From an uncultured Porphyromonas sp. (GTDB taxonomy: Bacteria > Bacteroidota > Bacteroidia > Bacteroidales > Porphyromonadaceae): 14,344 bases of DNA. Shown here in pieces: positions 1 to 7,708 of the stretch; position 1 is the first letter of the stretch; every line of letters starts with the position of its first letter. Made by a program: the position numbers and the translations under genes. The notes beneath the pieces were generated by a model. The model saw nothing but the letters and a program-made list of their open reading frames with translations, made no database searches and was not told the origin of the DNA. The stretch covers positions 1 through 14,344 of the forward strand of contig CAMFNC010000057.1 of the NCBI GenBank assembly GCA_945965245.1, read 5' to 3'.

Positions 1-894
1 CGAGTGCGTGAATTGGCAGACAAGGTGGCTCCGAGCGATGCCAACGTGCTCATTACCGGCGAAAACGGCACGGGCAAGGAAATTCTGGCACGCTATATCC
101 ACTGTCAATCCGCTCGCAAAACGCAATCCATGGTTACGGTGGATATGGGCAGTCTGAGTGAAACGCTATTCGAAAGCGAACTATTCGGCCATGTACGTGG
201 AGCCTTTACAGATGCCAAAACGGATAGGACAGGCAAATTTGAAGAGGCTCACGGCGGCACGCTGTTTTTGGATGAAATAGCCAATTTATCCCTGCCCATG
301 CAGGCCAAACTGCTAACGGCACTCCAAAGCCGCACGGTGATGCGTGTGGGCAGCAATCAACCCACCCCCATAGACATTCGTCTGATAGCCGCCACCAATG
401 CCAACATGAATGAGTCCATTGCCCAAGGTTTATTCCGCGAAGACCTCTACTATCGCATCAATACCATCTGCATAGAAATGCCTCCCCTGCGCCGCCGAGT
501 GGAAGACATCGTGCCCATGGCGCAATTTTTCCTGACCCGATATAGCCGTAGATACAACCGTGGCGAACTGAAATTCAGCCCCGAATCGAAAGAAATGATG
601 CGCCAATATACCTGGCCGGGCAATGTGCGTGAATTGCAGCACGCTGTGGAAAAAGCAGTGATTTTAAGCTCCGGCAGCATCGTGAAGATGGAGTCGCCCA
701 TGCAGGAAGCGCAGCCGCAGACCACTCCAGAACCATCCCAAGGAACAACATGGAGCGGTTCGCTGGAAGATATGGAGCGGCGCATGATTTCCGCTGCGAT
801 GAAGCGATTTGACGGCAATCTGTCCCAAGTGGCAGATGAATTGGGTATATCGCGCCCCACCCTATACAACAAACTGAAAAAGTACGAACTCTGA
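1..894 (+). CDS. Sigma-54-dependent response regulator (NtrC family), 5' end missing
   Basis: Transcription activator of the NtrC/AtoC type: an AAA+ ATPase that remodels sigma-54 RNA polymerase, with a Fis-type DNA-binding tail. Counting from the GTG at position 4, Walker A GENGTGKE is at residues 19-26, the sigma-54 contact loop reads GAFTDA (66-71) instead of the classical GAFTGA, and Walker B GGTLFLDEI is at 84-92. The arginine-rich part of the AAA+ domain (PPLRRRVEDI) and the WPGNVREL motif follow. The last ~42 residues form an HTH_8 helix-turn-helix ending in SRPTLYNKLKKYEL. The reading frame is open to the left edge and no receiver domain is visible, so the internal GTG is not the true start; the phospho-acceptor domain (usually ~120 residues plus linker) lies outside the window. 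The gene ends 15 bases before a histidine kinase, its likely partner. Target promoters cannot be told from here. Confidence 0.95.
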   Translation, partial: RVRELADKVAPSDANVLITGENGTGKEILARYIHCQSARKTQSMVTVDMGSLSETLFESELFGHVRGAFTDAKTDRTGKFEEAHGGTLFLDEIANLSLPMQAKLLTALQSRTVMRVGSNQPTPIDIRLIAATNANMNESIAQGLFREDLYYRINTICIEMPPLRRRVEDIVPMAQFFLTRYSRRYNRGELKFSPESKEMMRQYTWPGNVRELQHAVEKAVILSSGSIVKMESPMQEAQPQTTPEPSQGTTWSGSLEDMERRMISAAMKRFDGNLSQVADELGISRPTLYNKLKKYEL

Positions 895-909
895 TCTTCG
901 CCCCCACCG

Positions 910-2238
910 ATGAAAGGCAAATCCTCTCTACGTGCCCTCTGGCTGATTGTAGCCATCGTCTGCTCTGCGGTGCTGACCACGGTGCTGGTCATGAAGTGGC
1001 AACTGCTCTTTGCCCTCATCTCAGGCATCGTGCTTCTGGTCTGCTGCGTGATGCTCAATCACTGTTTCGTCAAAAACAGCCATTCGCTGGTCTTTTTGCT
1101 TAATGCCATGGAGCATAATGACTTCAGCCTGCGATTTTCGGAATACAATCGTGATGCTTATAGCCGTAATATCAATAAAATGCTCAATAAGATTAAAGAG
1201 ATACTGACCAACGCACGCACACAGGTCATAGAGCAAGAAAAGTTTCTGGCGGCGGCAGTGGAAACCGTATCCACCGGCATCATCATTGTGGAGGAAGGCG
1301 GCAGCATACGCAACGCCAATCGGGCGGCACGTCAATTACTGAGTCTGCCTGTGCTAAAGCACATCAAACAACTCTCTTTTGTAGAAAAAGGGCTGGAAGA
1401 CCGGTTTATGAGCATGCAGGAAAACGAGAGTCTGACACTGCGAGTGGAAACGGAACGAGATGTGCGCCAACTGAATGTGCGCCTGACTTATGCCGAAATT
1501 CAATCCGCAGCATATCGCATCTTCACGCTGAACAATATCGAAAGCGAATTGGAGGCACACGAAACGGAATCGTGGATACGCTTGATCCGTGTAATGACAC
1601 ATGAAATCATGAACTCGGTGGCACCCATCACCTCCATTAGCGAAACTTTGCTCCAGTCACTTAACGAGAGTGCCACACAAGTAGCCGAATCTGACTACGA
1701 AATGTTGAATACCGGCTTGGATACCATCCGCAGCACCGGACACAGCCTTCTTAACTTCGTGCAGGATTACCGACGATTTACCTCCGTGCCGGTGCCGGAG
1801 CGCATCCCATTCGATGCCGGCACATGGATCGACGAGGTTTTGGCTCTGATGGATGATTTGCGACGCCGCAGAGGCATCGAGGTGATGACGGAAATCCCGG
1901 ACGGCTATCTGCTCAATGCCGATAGGAAGTTGATGCTGCAAGTACTCATCAATCTGGTCAAGAATGCCTATGAAGCCGCCTACCCGACCAATGTGACGCC
2001 ACGTGTGATCATCTCCTGCGGAACCCGGTCCGGCGGCGAAGCCTTTGTTTCGGTTATCAATAATGGCAATCCCATACCACCGGACGTATTGCCCAATATC
2101 TTTATTCCGTTTTACTCTACCAAGGAAAACGGCAGCGGCATCGGACTTAGCTTGAGCCGCTATATCATTCGCCGCCACAATGGCAATCTGGTGCATCTGC
2201 GGCAGGGCGGCAATACCATTTTTCGTATAGAACTCTGA
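910..2238 (+). CDS. Sensor histidine kinase, partner of the upstream sigma-54 regulator (NtrY-like)
   Basis: Membrane histidine kinase of 442 residues. Two hydrophobic helices lie almost back to back (about 9-29 and 31-50), so there is essentially no periplasmic sensor loop; the signal is probably sensed in the membrane or cytoplasm. A linker (about 51-100) leads to a PAS-like domain (about 105-210). The phospho-acceptor is H231 in the motif THEIMNSVAP, a form of H-box I associate with NtrY-like Bacteroidota kinases. The ATPase domain has the N-box NLVKNAYEA with N352 and the G-box GSGIGLSLSR from G408. The ATG at 910 follows the regulator stop by 15 bases, and the next gene starts 18 bases after its stop, so all three are probably co-transcribed. 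No strong Shine-Dalgarno sequence precedes the start. The pairing with the regulator rests on adjacency; the signal is unknown. Confidence 0.93.
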   Translation: MKGKSSLRALWLIVAIVCSAVLTTVLVMKWQLLFALISGIVLLVCCVMLNHCFVKNSHSLVFLLNAMEHNDFSLRFSEYNRDAYSRNINKMLNKIKEILTNARTQVIEQEKFLAAAVETVSTGIIIVEEGGSIRNANRAARQLLSLPVLKHIKQLSFVEKGLEDRFMSMQENESLTLRVETERDVRQLNVRLTYAEIQSAAYRIFTLNNIESELEAHETESWIRLIRVMTHEIMNSVAPITSISETLLQSLNESATQVAESDYEMLNTGLDTIRSTGHSLLNFVQDYRRFTSVPVPERIPFDAGTWIDEVLALMDDLRRRRGIEVMTEIPDGYLLNADRKLMLQVLINLVKNAYEAAYPTNVTPRVIISCGTRSGGEAFVSVINNGNPIPPDVLPNIFIPFYSTKENGSGIGLSLSRYIIRRHNGNLVHLRQGGNTIFRIEL

Positions 2239-2256
2239 TTATAACGCTTTAATATA

Positions 2257-5178
2257 ATGACTACCTCAAGAAAACTTTTATTCTTCACACTGTTTTTCTA
2301 TATCTTTTCTTCGCTGCATGCCAGCATTCCGGTGCGCGACAAAGAGAGCATGAATCGCTGGGTGGATAGTGTGATGCTCACACTGACTCCTCAAGAAAAA
2401 ATGGCACAACTGATTATGCCTATGATATACCCCACCACACAAGCTCATGCTCTGAAAAAGCATGAGAGCGATGTGCAGAAATATCGGTGGGGCGGCATTC
2501 TATATCAAAAAGGGCTATTGACAGAACAGCGAAGTATGGACCAACGTCTCCAACAGCTATCCAAAATCCCCTTGCTGATAACACTGGACGGCGAATGGGG
2601 ACTGTATATGCGCCTCAAAGATGCCCCCCGATACCCCAGAAACATGGGGCTGGGTGCCAATGCCAACGAACAAATGCTCTATGATTATGGTCGTGAAGTG
2701 GCTCGCCAATGTCGCCTGATGGGTATCCATGCAGACTTTGCTCCGGTGCTGGATGTGAATAATAACCCCCATAATCCCGTCATAGGCACTCGCAGCTTCG
2801 GGGCAAACCCTCAAACTGTGGCACGCTGCGCCATAGCTTACGCCCGAGGATTGGAAGATGGCGGAGTACTGAGCGTGGGAAAACATTTTCCGGGTCATGG
2901 CAATACCAATCAGGACTCGCACAAGACACTACCCACCATCCGCGCCACAAAGGAGCAACTCGCCGAAACGGAATTAGTACCCTTTCAGCAATATATCGAC
3001 GAGGGATTGGAAGGCATGATGGTGGCTCACCTCAGAGTGCCCTCATTGGATCCATCGGGCACACCCACATCACTCAGTGGCAAAGTGGTAAACGACCTCC
3101 TGCGCGAGGAGATGGGCTTCGAGGGGTTAGTCTTCACTGATGCCATGGCCATGGCCGGGGCACAATTTAAAGGTGCTCATGCCAATAGCGTAATGGCATT
3201 GCTGGCAGGCAACGATATTTTACTGGCTCCCACCAATCCCATACAGACACTCCAGGAGCTGACCGATGCCTACCGCCGCGGTGTACTGAAAGACACCTTG
3301 ATAAATGACCGTTGCCGTAGGATATTAAGCTATAAATACAAACTAATTATAGAACCGAATGTACATCCGCTCTCTCCTCAAGAAGTAACCCGACAGGTAA
3401 ACAGCCCTGCTGCCAAGAAACTGCAAGAACGGTTGTGGCTCCAATCCATCCACTTTCAGAAACCCAATCCCACCCTACTCCAAGCATTGCGAAGCGGAGA
3501 TTTCAAGCGAATTGCCATCGTAACCGTGGGAGGCAACACCAATACCATCTACCCGATGCGCTTCAAACTGCACCACAAGGCGGATGTATTTCCCTTGGCT
3601 GCCGAGCGCGGCAGGGATACACAGAAGCTGATCGAGAAACTGAAAGGCTATGATTTGGTTTTGGTGGCTTTGTATTCGGCTAAGGGTATCACATGGAATA
3701 CACTCAGCCAAATAGCCCAAAATCAGCCATTGGTACTCACCAATTTTGCCTCCCCATACCTCACTGACAAGATGCCCCAATTGGTACAGAAAGCCGCAGC
3801 AGTGGCACAGGCCTATGAACATTGCCCCGAAGCCGAAGAAGCCGCCGTGGAGGCTTTGTATAAAGACCCAGAGAAAGAACAGCCGCTTGCTCGGAAGAAA
3901 GCCTTTTCGGTACCGGGATTGGAAATTGTACCTTATGAATCGTTAAATAAATTGGACGAAATAGCCGAAGAAGGCATCCGCACGGGAGCCTTTCCCGGCT
4001 GCCAAATTTTGGTAATCAAAGGGAATGAAATCGTATATGACAAAAGTTTCGGCACACAAGCTGGCAAGGCGGACAACCATCCGGTAACCGCCGATACTTA
4101 TTACGATTTGGCCTCACTGACCAAGGCATGTGCCACCACACCCGCCATCATGCACTTAGTTTCACAGGGCAAAATTAGCCTATCGGGCACGTTGGGCGGC
4201 TATGTGCCACGCTTTCGAAACACTCCCCTTGAGCTGATTACCCTGCGCCAATTGCTACTGCACGAAGCCGGCTTGATACCCACCATTAATTTCTACACGG
4301 ATCTCATAGACACCACATCATACCCAAGCCCACTCATCAGCTTCAGTTCACGCAGTGGCTACGTTAAGTTTACATCCGGTTCGTGGGGCAATCCGAACTT
4401 CAACTTTCTGGAAAGCTTAGTGCAAGGTTCGCCGGATGGCAAACATAAACTACGTATGGCAGAGGGTATTTATGTGGCAGATGCTTTCAAAGACATGATG
4501 ATGCAACGCATCACCCGCACTCAATTACTCACTCAAGGGATATACCGCTATTCCGACATCAGTTTTGTGTTGCTGCAACAAGTGGTAGAGGAAGTGAGCA
4601 AAATGCCGCTGGACGAATATGTGCAGAAATATATCTTTGGCCCCATAGGGGCGAACCTTTATTTTAATCCAGAAAGTCATGGGGTGAAACTATCACAAAT
4701 AGCACCGGCACAAATAGACAACTTCCTGCGCAAACAAGAATTGCGTGGCACGGTGGACGATGAAACCGCCGCCTGCATGGGTGGAGTGGCAGGCAATGCC
4801 GGTCTATATGGTAATACACACGAATTGGCTAAACTGATGCAACTCTATCTGAAATCGGGCAAATGGAAACGCAAGCAAATCATCAAACGGGATGTATTCG
4901 ACACATTTATTACCGAAACGGGTGTTGGAAAAAGAAGAAATTTGGGGTTCGATAAACCACGTGCCAATGCCAACTATGTGGCAGACAGTGCCTCCCCGGC
5001 CACATTCGGACACACCGGCTTCACGGGCACATGCTTTTGGATTGATCCAAATGCCGAGATGGCCTTTATCTTTTTGAGTAACCGCACCTACCCTAACCGC
5101 TGGAATAATCAGCTCATGAACAAAAATTATCGCCGCCGTCTGCATCAAGCCGCCTACGATGCCCTCCGAACCCGTTAG
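2257..5178 (+). CDS. Exported NagZ-like GH3 beta-N-acetylglucosaminidase fused to a serine beta-lactamase/AmiE-type hydrolase
   Basis: Fusion of 973 residues with an N-terminal signal peptide (hydrophobic about 7-22, likely cleaved near SLHA). Residues ~28-365 are a GH3 TIM barrel of the NagZ type: KHFPGHG at 209-215, then D220-S221-H222, the Asp-His pair serving as acid/base in NagZ enzymes, and probable nucleophile D295 in FTDAMAMAG. Residues ~390-545 resemble the alpha/beta C-terminal domain of two-domain NagZ proteins. Residues ~560-973 are a penicillin-binding/class C beta-lactamase (S12) fold with SLTK (S620, K623), Y765 in YSD and HTG at 919-921, and an insert between the first two motifs. 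In Bacillus subtilis, separate NagZ and AmiE (an S12-type MurNAc-L-alanine amidase) work in sequence on muropeptides; by analogy this protein could remove both GlcNAc and the peptide in the periplasm. The GH3 call is firm; the amidase role is inferred, and an esterase or D-aminopeptidase activity is possible. Confidence 0.93.
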   Translation: MTTSRKLLFFTLFFYIFSSLHASIPVRDKESMNRWVDSVMLTLTPQEKMAQLIMPMIYPTTQAHALKKHESDVQKYRWGGILYQKGLLTEQRSMDQRLQQLSKIPLLITLDGEWGLYMRLKDAPRYPRNMGLGANANEQMLYDYGREVARQCRLMGIHADFAPVLDVNNNPHNPVIGTRSFGANPQTVARCAIAYARGLEDGGVLSVGKHFPGHGNTNQDSHKTLPTIRATKEQLAETELVPFQQYIDEGLEGMMVAHLRVPSLDPSGTPTSLSGKVVNDLLREEMGFEGLVFTDAMAMAGAQFKGAHANSVMALLAGNDILLAPTNPIQTLQELTDAYRRGVLKDTLINDRCRRILSYKYKLIIEPNVHPLSPQEVTRQVNSPAAKKLQERLWLQSIHFQKPNPTLLQALRSGDFKRIAIVTVGGNTNTIYPMRFKLHHKADVFPLAAERGRDTQKLIEKLKGYDLVLVALYSAKGITWNTLSQIAQNQPLVLTNFASPYLTDKMPQLVQKAAAVAQAYEHCPEAEEAAVEALYKDPEKEQPLARKKAFSVPGLEIVPYESLNKLDEIAEEGIRTGAFPGCQILVIKGNEIVYDKSFGTQAGKADNHPVTADTYYDLASLTKACATTPAIMHLVSQGKISLSGTLGGYVPRFRNTPLELITLRQLLLHEAGLIPTINFYTDLIDTTSYPSPLISFSSRSGYVKFTSGSWGNPNFNFLESLVQGSPDGKHKLRMAEGIYVADAFKDMMMQRITRTQLLTQGIYRYSDISFVLLQQVVEEVSKMPLDEYVQKYIFGPIGANLYFNPESHGVKLSQIAPAQIDNFLRKQELRGTVDDETAACMGGVAGNAGLYGNTHELAKLMQLYLKSGKWKRKQIIKRDVFDTFITETGVGKRRNLGFDKPRANANYVADSASPATFGHTGFTGTCFWIDPNAEMAFIFLSNRTYPNRWNNQLMNKNYRRRLHQAAYDALRTR

Positions 5179-7151
5179 TGAAAAAGAAGGGAGAAAAAGA
5201 GATGATGGGGTGAAGATTCTGCCCTGCGAAGATATCGCCACGAGCCGGCCAGACGAATGTGACGCTGCAAGTCGCAGCGCATGGCAGCTGCCAACTGATA
5301 CCCCTTGTCATACACAAAAGCAAATGGGAAATCATACTGCACACGGGGTAACGACACATACAACCTGCTACTCCAGCCATCGGTACGAAATGTATAAGCA
5401 GACAAAGCCCCATGCAATCGACCTTGCAGAAAATCCATATCGGCTTTCATCCCCAACGAATACCCCTTGTTTGTTTCGTCTGCAAAGGTTTGAATACGTT
5501 GCACTGTCACACTTAATCGCCAAGGCTGTTTGGGAGGCGTAAGCATCCCTGTCAGACGATAGAATTGCTTAGGAGCTTCAGAATGCCCACCATGAAAGTG
5601 TGCATCCAAACGAAGAGCAAATGATGCACGCACATAGTCGGCTGTTCCTCGTGCATCCCAAGCCTGCGTTACATCCGATTGACGGTAACGTGGGGTAAAA
5701 GATTGATAGTAATCTGCAAAACCTCCGATTGTCAGATGGCTAATAGGTGATGGTATGCGAGCAGAAAAATAAATGCCACGCTCATTGTGCGGCTGTGAAT
5801 AATGAGTATAACTGCGTGCATCCGGCGCCCAATATCGATTGGACACACTGCGCACCAGACATTTGTAATCTCCCCAAAGCGAATGATGATAATCCACACC
5901 CTGGAGCCATGCGTTGCCTCCGGTAGCGGCATGGGCTGCCTCGCCATAAACAGATAAACGACCGGAAGGATTGCGATAACGATAAAAAACACCAAGAAGT
6001 GTCTGTCGCTCCAAATCCGTAAGTTCCGGTACCTCATAAGAACCGGGAGCACGTGTCAAAAGAAAACTACCCCAACTGTGATGCACCCCCTCCACACCGA
6101 TACGAAATCCATGTAACTGCATGGCGAGTTCTGCGCCCCAAGTTCTCCAATGGAGAGCATTGCACCGCTGCCACTCCGCCGGTGTGCGATGCAATCCGTT
6201 TGAGGTAAGCGAGGTGATTTGTTCGCCCTTGACGGTAGCATCATGCGGGGCATCGGATGCAAAAGCCATCAAAGATAATTTATTTCCTTGCAAATGAATG
6301 GCAGCCCCACGCATAAAACCATACTCGGCAGTGGAATATTTAGGGCGAAAAGAAGAATACCGCACCGGAGCTTGGGTAAGCCATGAAGATACGCCGGTAG
6401 CATAAGCGGATTGATTCAGTAATAAACCATGACCGAACGAAGCTCGGAAATCGCCTAATATCAGTGTCTTTACGCTACCCATATCGTGCAGAGAAGCATG
6501 TCCGCTATAAGCATCGAACCCTTTGCGCATGGAATTGAAGGCCGGTTCGCCGGCATCTTTTTCGGCCGTCAGAGCCAAAGAAAGCACATGACGATAGCGA
6601 TGTCGAAAACGCAAGGATGTGGCATAGTTCGCTCCCAAATATTTCCTGATATCGGTATTTTCTTCTCCCAAATCACCGGAAAATGTGGAAAGAAATTCAT
6701 TGCGTCCATCCGCCATATGATACTGCCGGAGCGGATGTGTGCCCACAGAAGACTCCAAACGAACAAATGGCAACAGACAACGAATGGTGTTCACATCCCA
6801 CCCCTCAATCATCTTGAGGTCATAGAGCGTAACGAATGGCGGATGCTCCAGTCTATATTTGATAAAGTGATAAATCTGAAATTCATTAAGAAATGGAAAC
6901 AATTCCAATTGCTCACGAGTAATGTGGTTCAGGTCGACAGGTTCGGCAGCCGCACTCTCCAATTCATCCCACAATTCGGCTGCCTCTTCGGCGGTCATAC
7001 CATCCGTATCAATATGTTGCCGTATATAATCTTCCACCCATATACGCCAGTCCTCCCGGATTTCATCTTGAGCCCATGCGATAAGTGGCATAAAAAAGGC
7101 TATTCCCCACAAACAGTAGAGGAAAACACTTCTGAAAACCAATCGTACCAT
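5175..7151 (-). CDS. Secreted helix-hairpin-helix protein with large beta-rich, possibly outer-membrane barrel, region
   Basis: Protein of 658 residues with a signal peptide (hydrophobic about 8-26, likely cleaved after AWA at 25-27). An acidic helical segment (about 30-70) precedes a ComEA-like helix-hairpin-helix region (about 71-130): PVDLNHITREQLE, followed by a second half with FVTLYDLKMIEG. From ~150 to the end the sequence is rich in aromatic residues and alternating polar/hydrophobic strands, with a GDFRASFGHGLLLNQS motif, which suggests a beta-barrel. It ends ...FFSLLFH, so the last residue is H and not the usual terminal F of outer-membrane proteins. HHH domains usually bind DNA, but a function for this Bacteroidota family is not known to me; DNA binding or uptake at the surface is only a guess. 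It is the last gene of the - strand cluster, 32 bases after the FHA gene, and its TAA stop overlaps the TAG stop of the convergent GH3 gene. Confidence 0.85.
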   Translation of the reverse strand: MVRLVFRSVFLYCLWGIAFFMPLIAWAQDEIREDWRIWVEDYIRQHIDTDGMTAEEAAELWDELESAAAEPVDLNHITREQLELFPFLNEFQIYHFIKYRLEHPPFVTLYDLKMIEGWDVNTIRCLLPFVRLESSVGTHPLRQYHMADGRNEFLSTFSGDLGEENTDIRKYLGANYATSLRFRHRYRHVLSLALTAEKDAGEPAFNSMRKGFDAYSGHASLHDMGSVKTLILGDFRASFGHGLLLNQSAYATGVSSWLTQAPVRYSSFRPKYSTAEYGFMRGAAIHLQGNKLSLMAFASDAPHDATVKGEQITSLTSNGLHRTPAEWQRCNALHWRTWGAELAMQLHGFRIGVEGVHHSWGSFLLTRAPGSYEVPELTDLERQTLLGVFYRYRNPSGRLSVYGEAAHAATGGNAWLQGVDYHHSLWGDYKCLVRSVSNRYWAPDARSYTHYSQPHNERGIYFSARIPSPISHLTIGGFADYYQSFTPRYRQSDVTQAWDARGTADYVRASFALRLDAHFHGGHSEAPKQFYRLTGMLTPPKQPWRLSVTVQRIQTFADETNKGYSLGMKADMDFLQGRLHGALSAYTFRTDGWSSRLYVSLPRVQYDFPFAFVYDKGYQLAAAMRCDLQRHIRLAGSWRYLRRAESSPHHLFFSLLFH

Positions 7152-7183
7152 TTATAAGGAATAGCCCGAAAATATATAATTAT

Positions 7184-7708
7184 TTATGATTTATGAGCCG
7201 GAGCAATTATCAATGATGTAGCTCCCAGGGTTATCACATCCCCCTCTTGGAGCAAGACCCATTCGCCCTCAGTCAGTAAACGTCCTGAAAGGAAAGTGCC
7301 CACACGGCTTTTGTCATCGGCAAGCCAAAGCGCCACTTCACCGTTTTTTTTACGTTCCGCTTTTATCAGACAATGATGGCGATCCATGCTAGGGTCGGAA
7401 GTAATAATGGCCAAATCCACCCCGGAGTCACGATTGCGACGACCAATGCCCACCGTACCTTCATAAAGCGTAAACTCCTGTACAAAGCCGAAAGCATTTT
7501 CCACTACCTTAAGTTGCGCCACCGGCTCTCCGGCAGCATCCTCTCCGTTGGCATTACGCCTGCGCGCATTGAGGCGCATCCGCAACTGATGTCCGCAAGC
7601 ATCGCAAATCACATCCAAACGTCCATCGGCATTCAATATCGCTTCACGGATTTTCTCATCCGAAAGCAAAATCATTTCATCGCATTTGGGGCAAAACACA
7701 CGCTTCAC
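7184..7708 (-). CDS. Zinc-ribbon plus FHA domain protein
   Basis: Cytoplasmic protein of 174 residues without signal peptide or membrane helix. The N-terminus holds two CxxC knuckles, C6-C9 (CPKC) and C35-C38 (CDAC), suggesting a small zinc ribbon. After a linker rich in R, A and N, residues ~68-170 form an FHA domain: GIGRR (87-91), DPSMDRHH (105-112) and a SRVGT turn (134-138). FHA domains normally bind phosphothreonine, but here the conserved SRxH serine is D109 and the Asn of the usual S-x-N-G-T turn is V136, so phosphopeptide binding is uncertain. The start is GTG: its GTG overlaps the TGA of the upstream protease gene (GTGA), and no in-frame ATG is available nearby, which suggests translational coupling. 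No kinase or secretion gene is visible nearby to suggest a partner. Confidence 0.85.
   Translation of the reverse strand: MKRVFCPKCDEMILLSDEKIREAILNADGRLDVICDACGHQLRMRLNARRRNANGEDAAGEPVAQLKVVENAFGFVQEFTLYEGTVGIGRRNRDSGVDLAIITSDPSMDRHHCLIKAERKKNGEVALWLADDKSRVGTFLSGRLLTEGEWVLLQEGDVITLGATSLIIAPAHKS

Noticed and set aside
450..1058. 202-codon - strand frame opposite the regulator/kinase junction
   Set aside because: No domain, no signal, and it covers conserved AAA+ and HTH codons on the other strand.
1657..2196. 179-codon - strand frame opposite the kinase ATPase domain
   Set aside because: It mirrors the conserved N-box and G-box region and shows no features of its own.
6486..7157. 223-codon + strand frame opposite the HHH gene
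   Set aside because: Antisense to the signal peptide and HHH module; composition is not protein-like and no domain is recognised.
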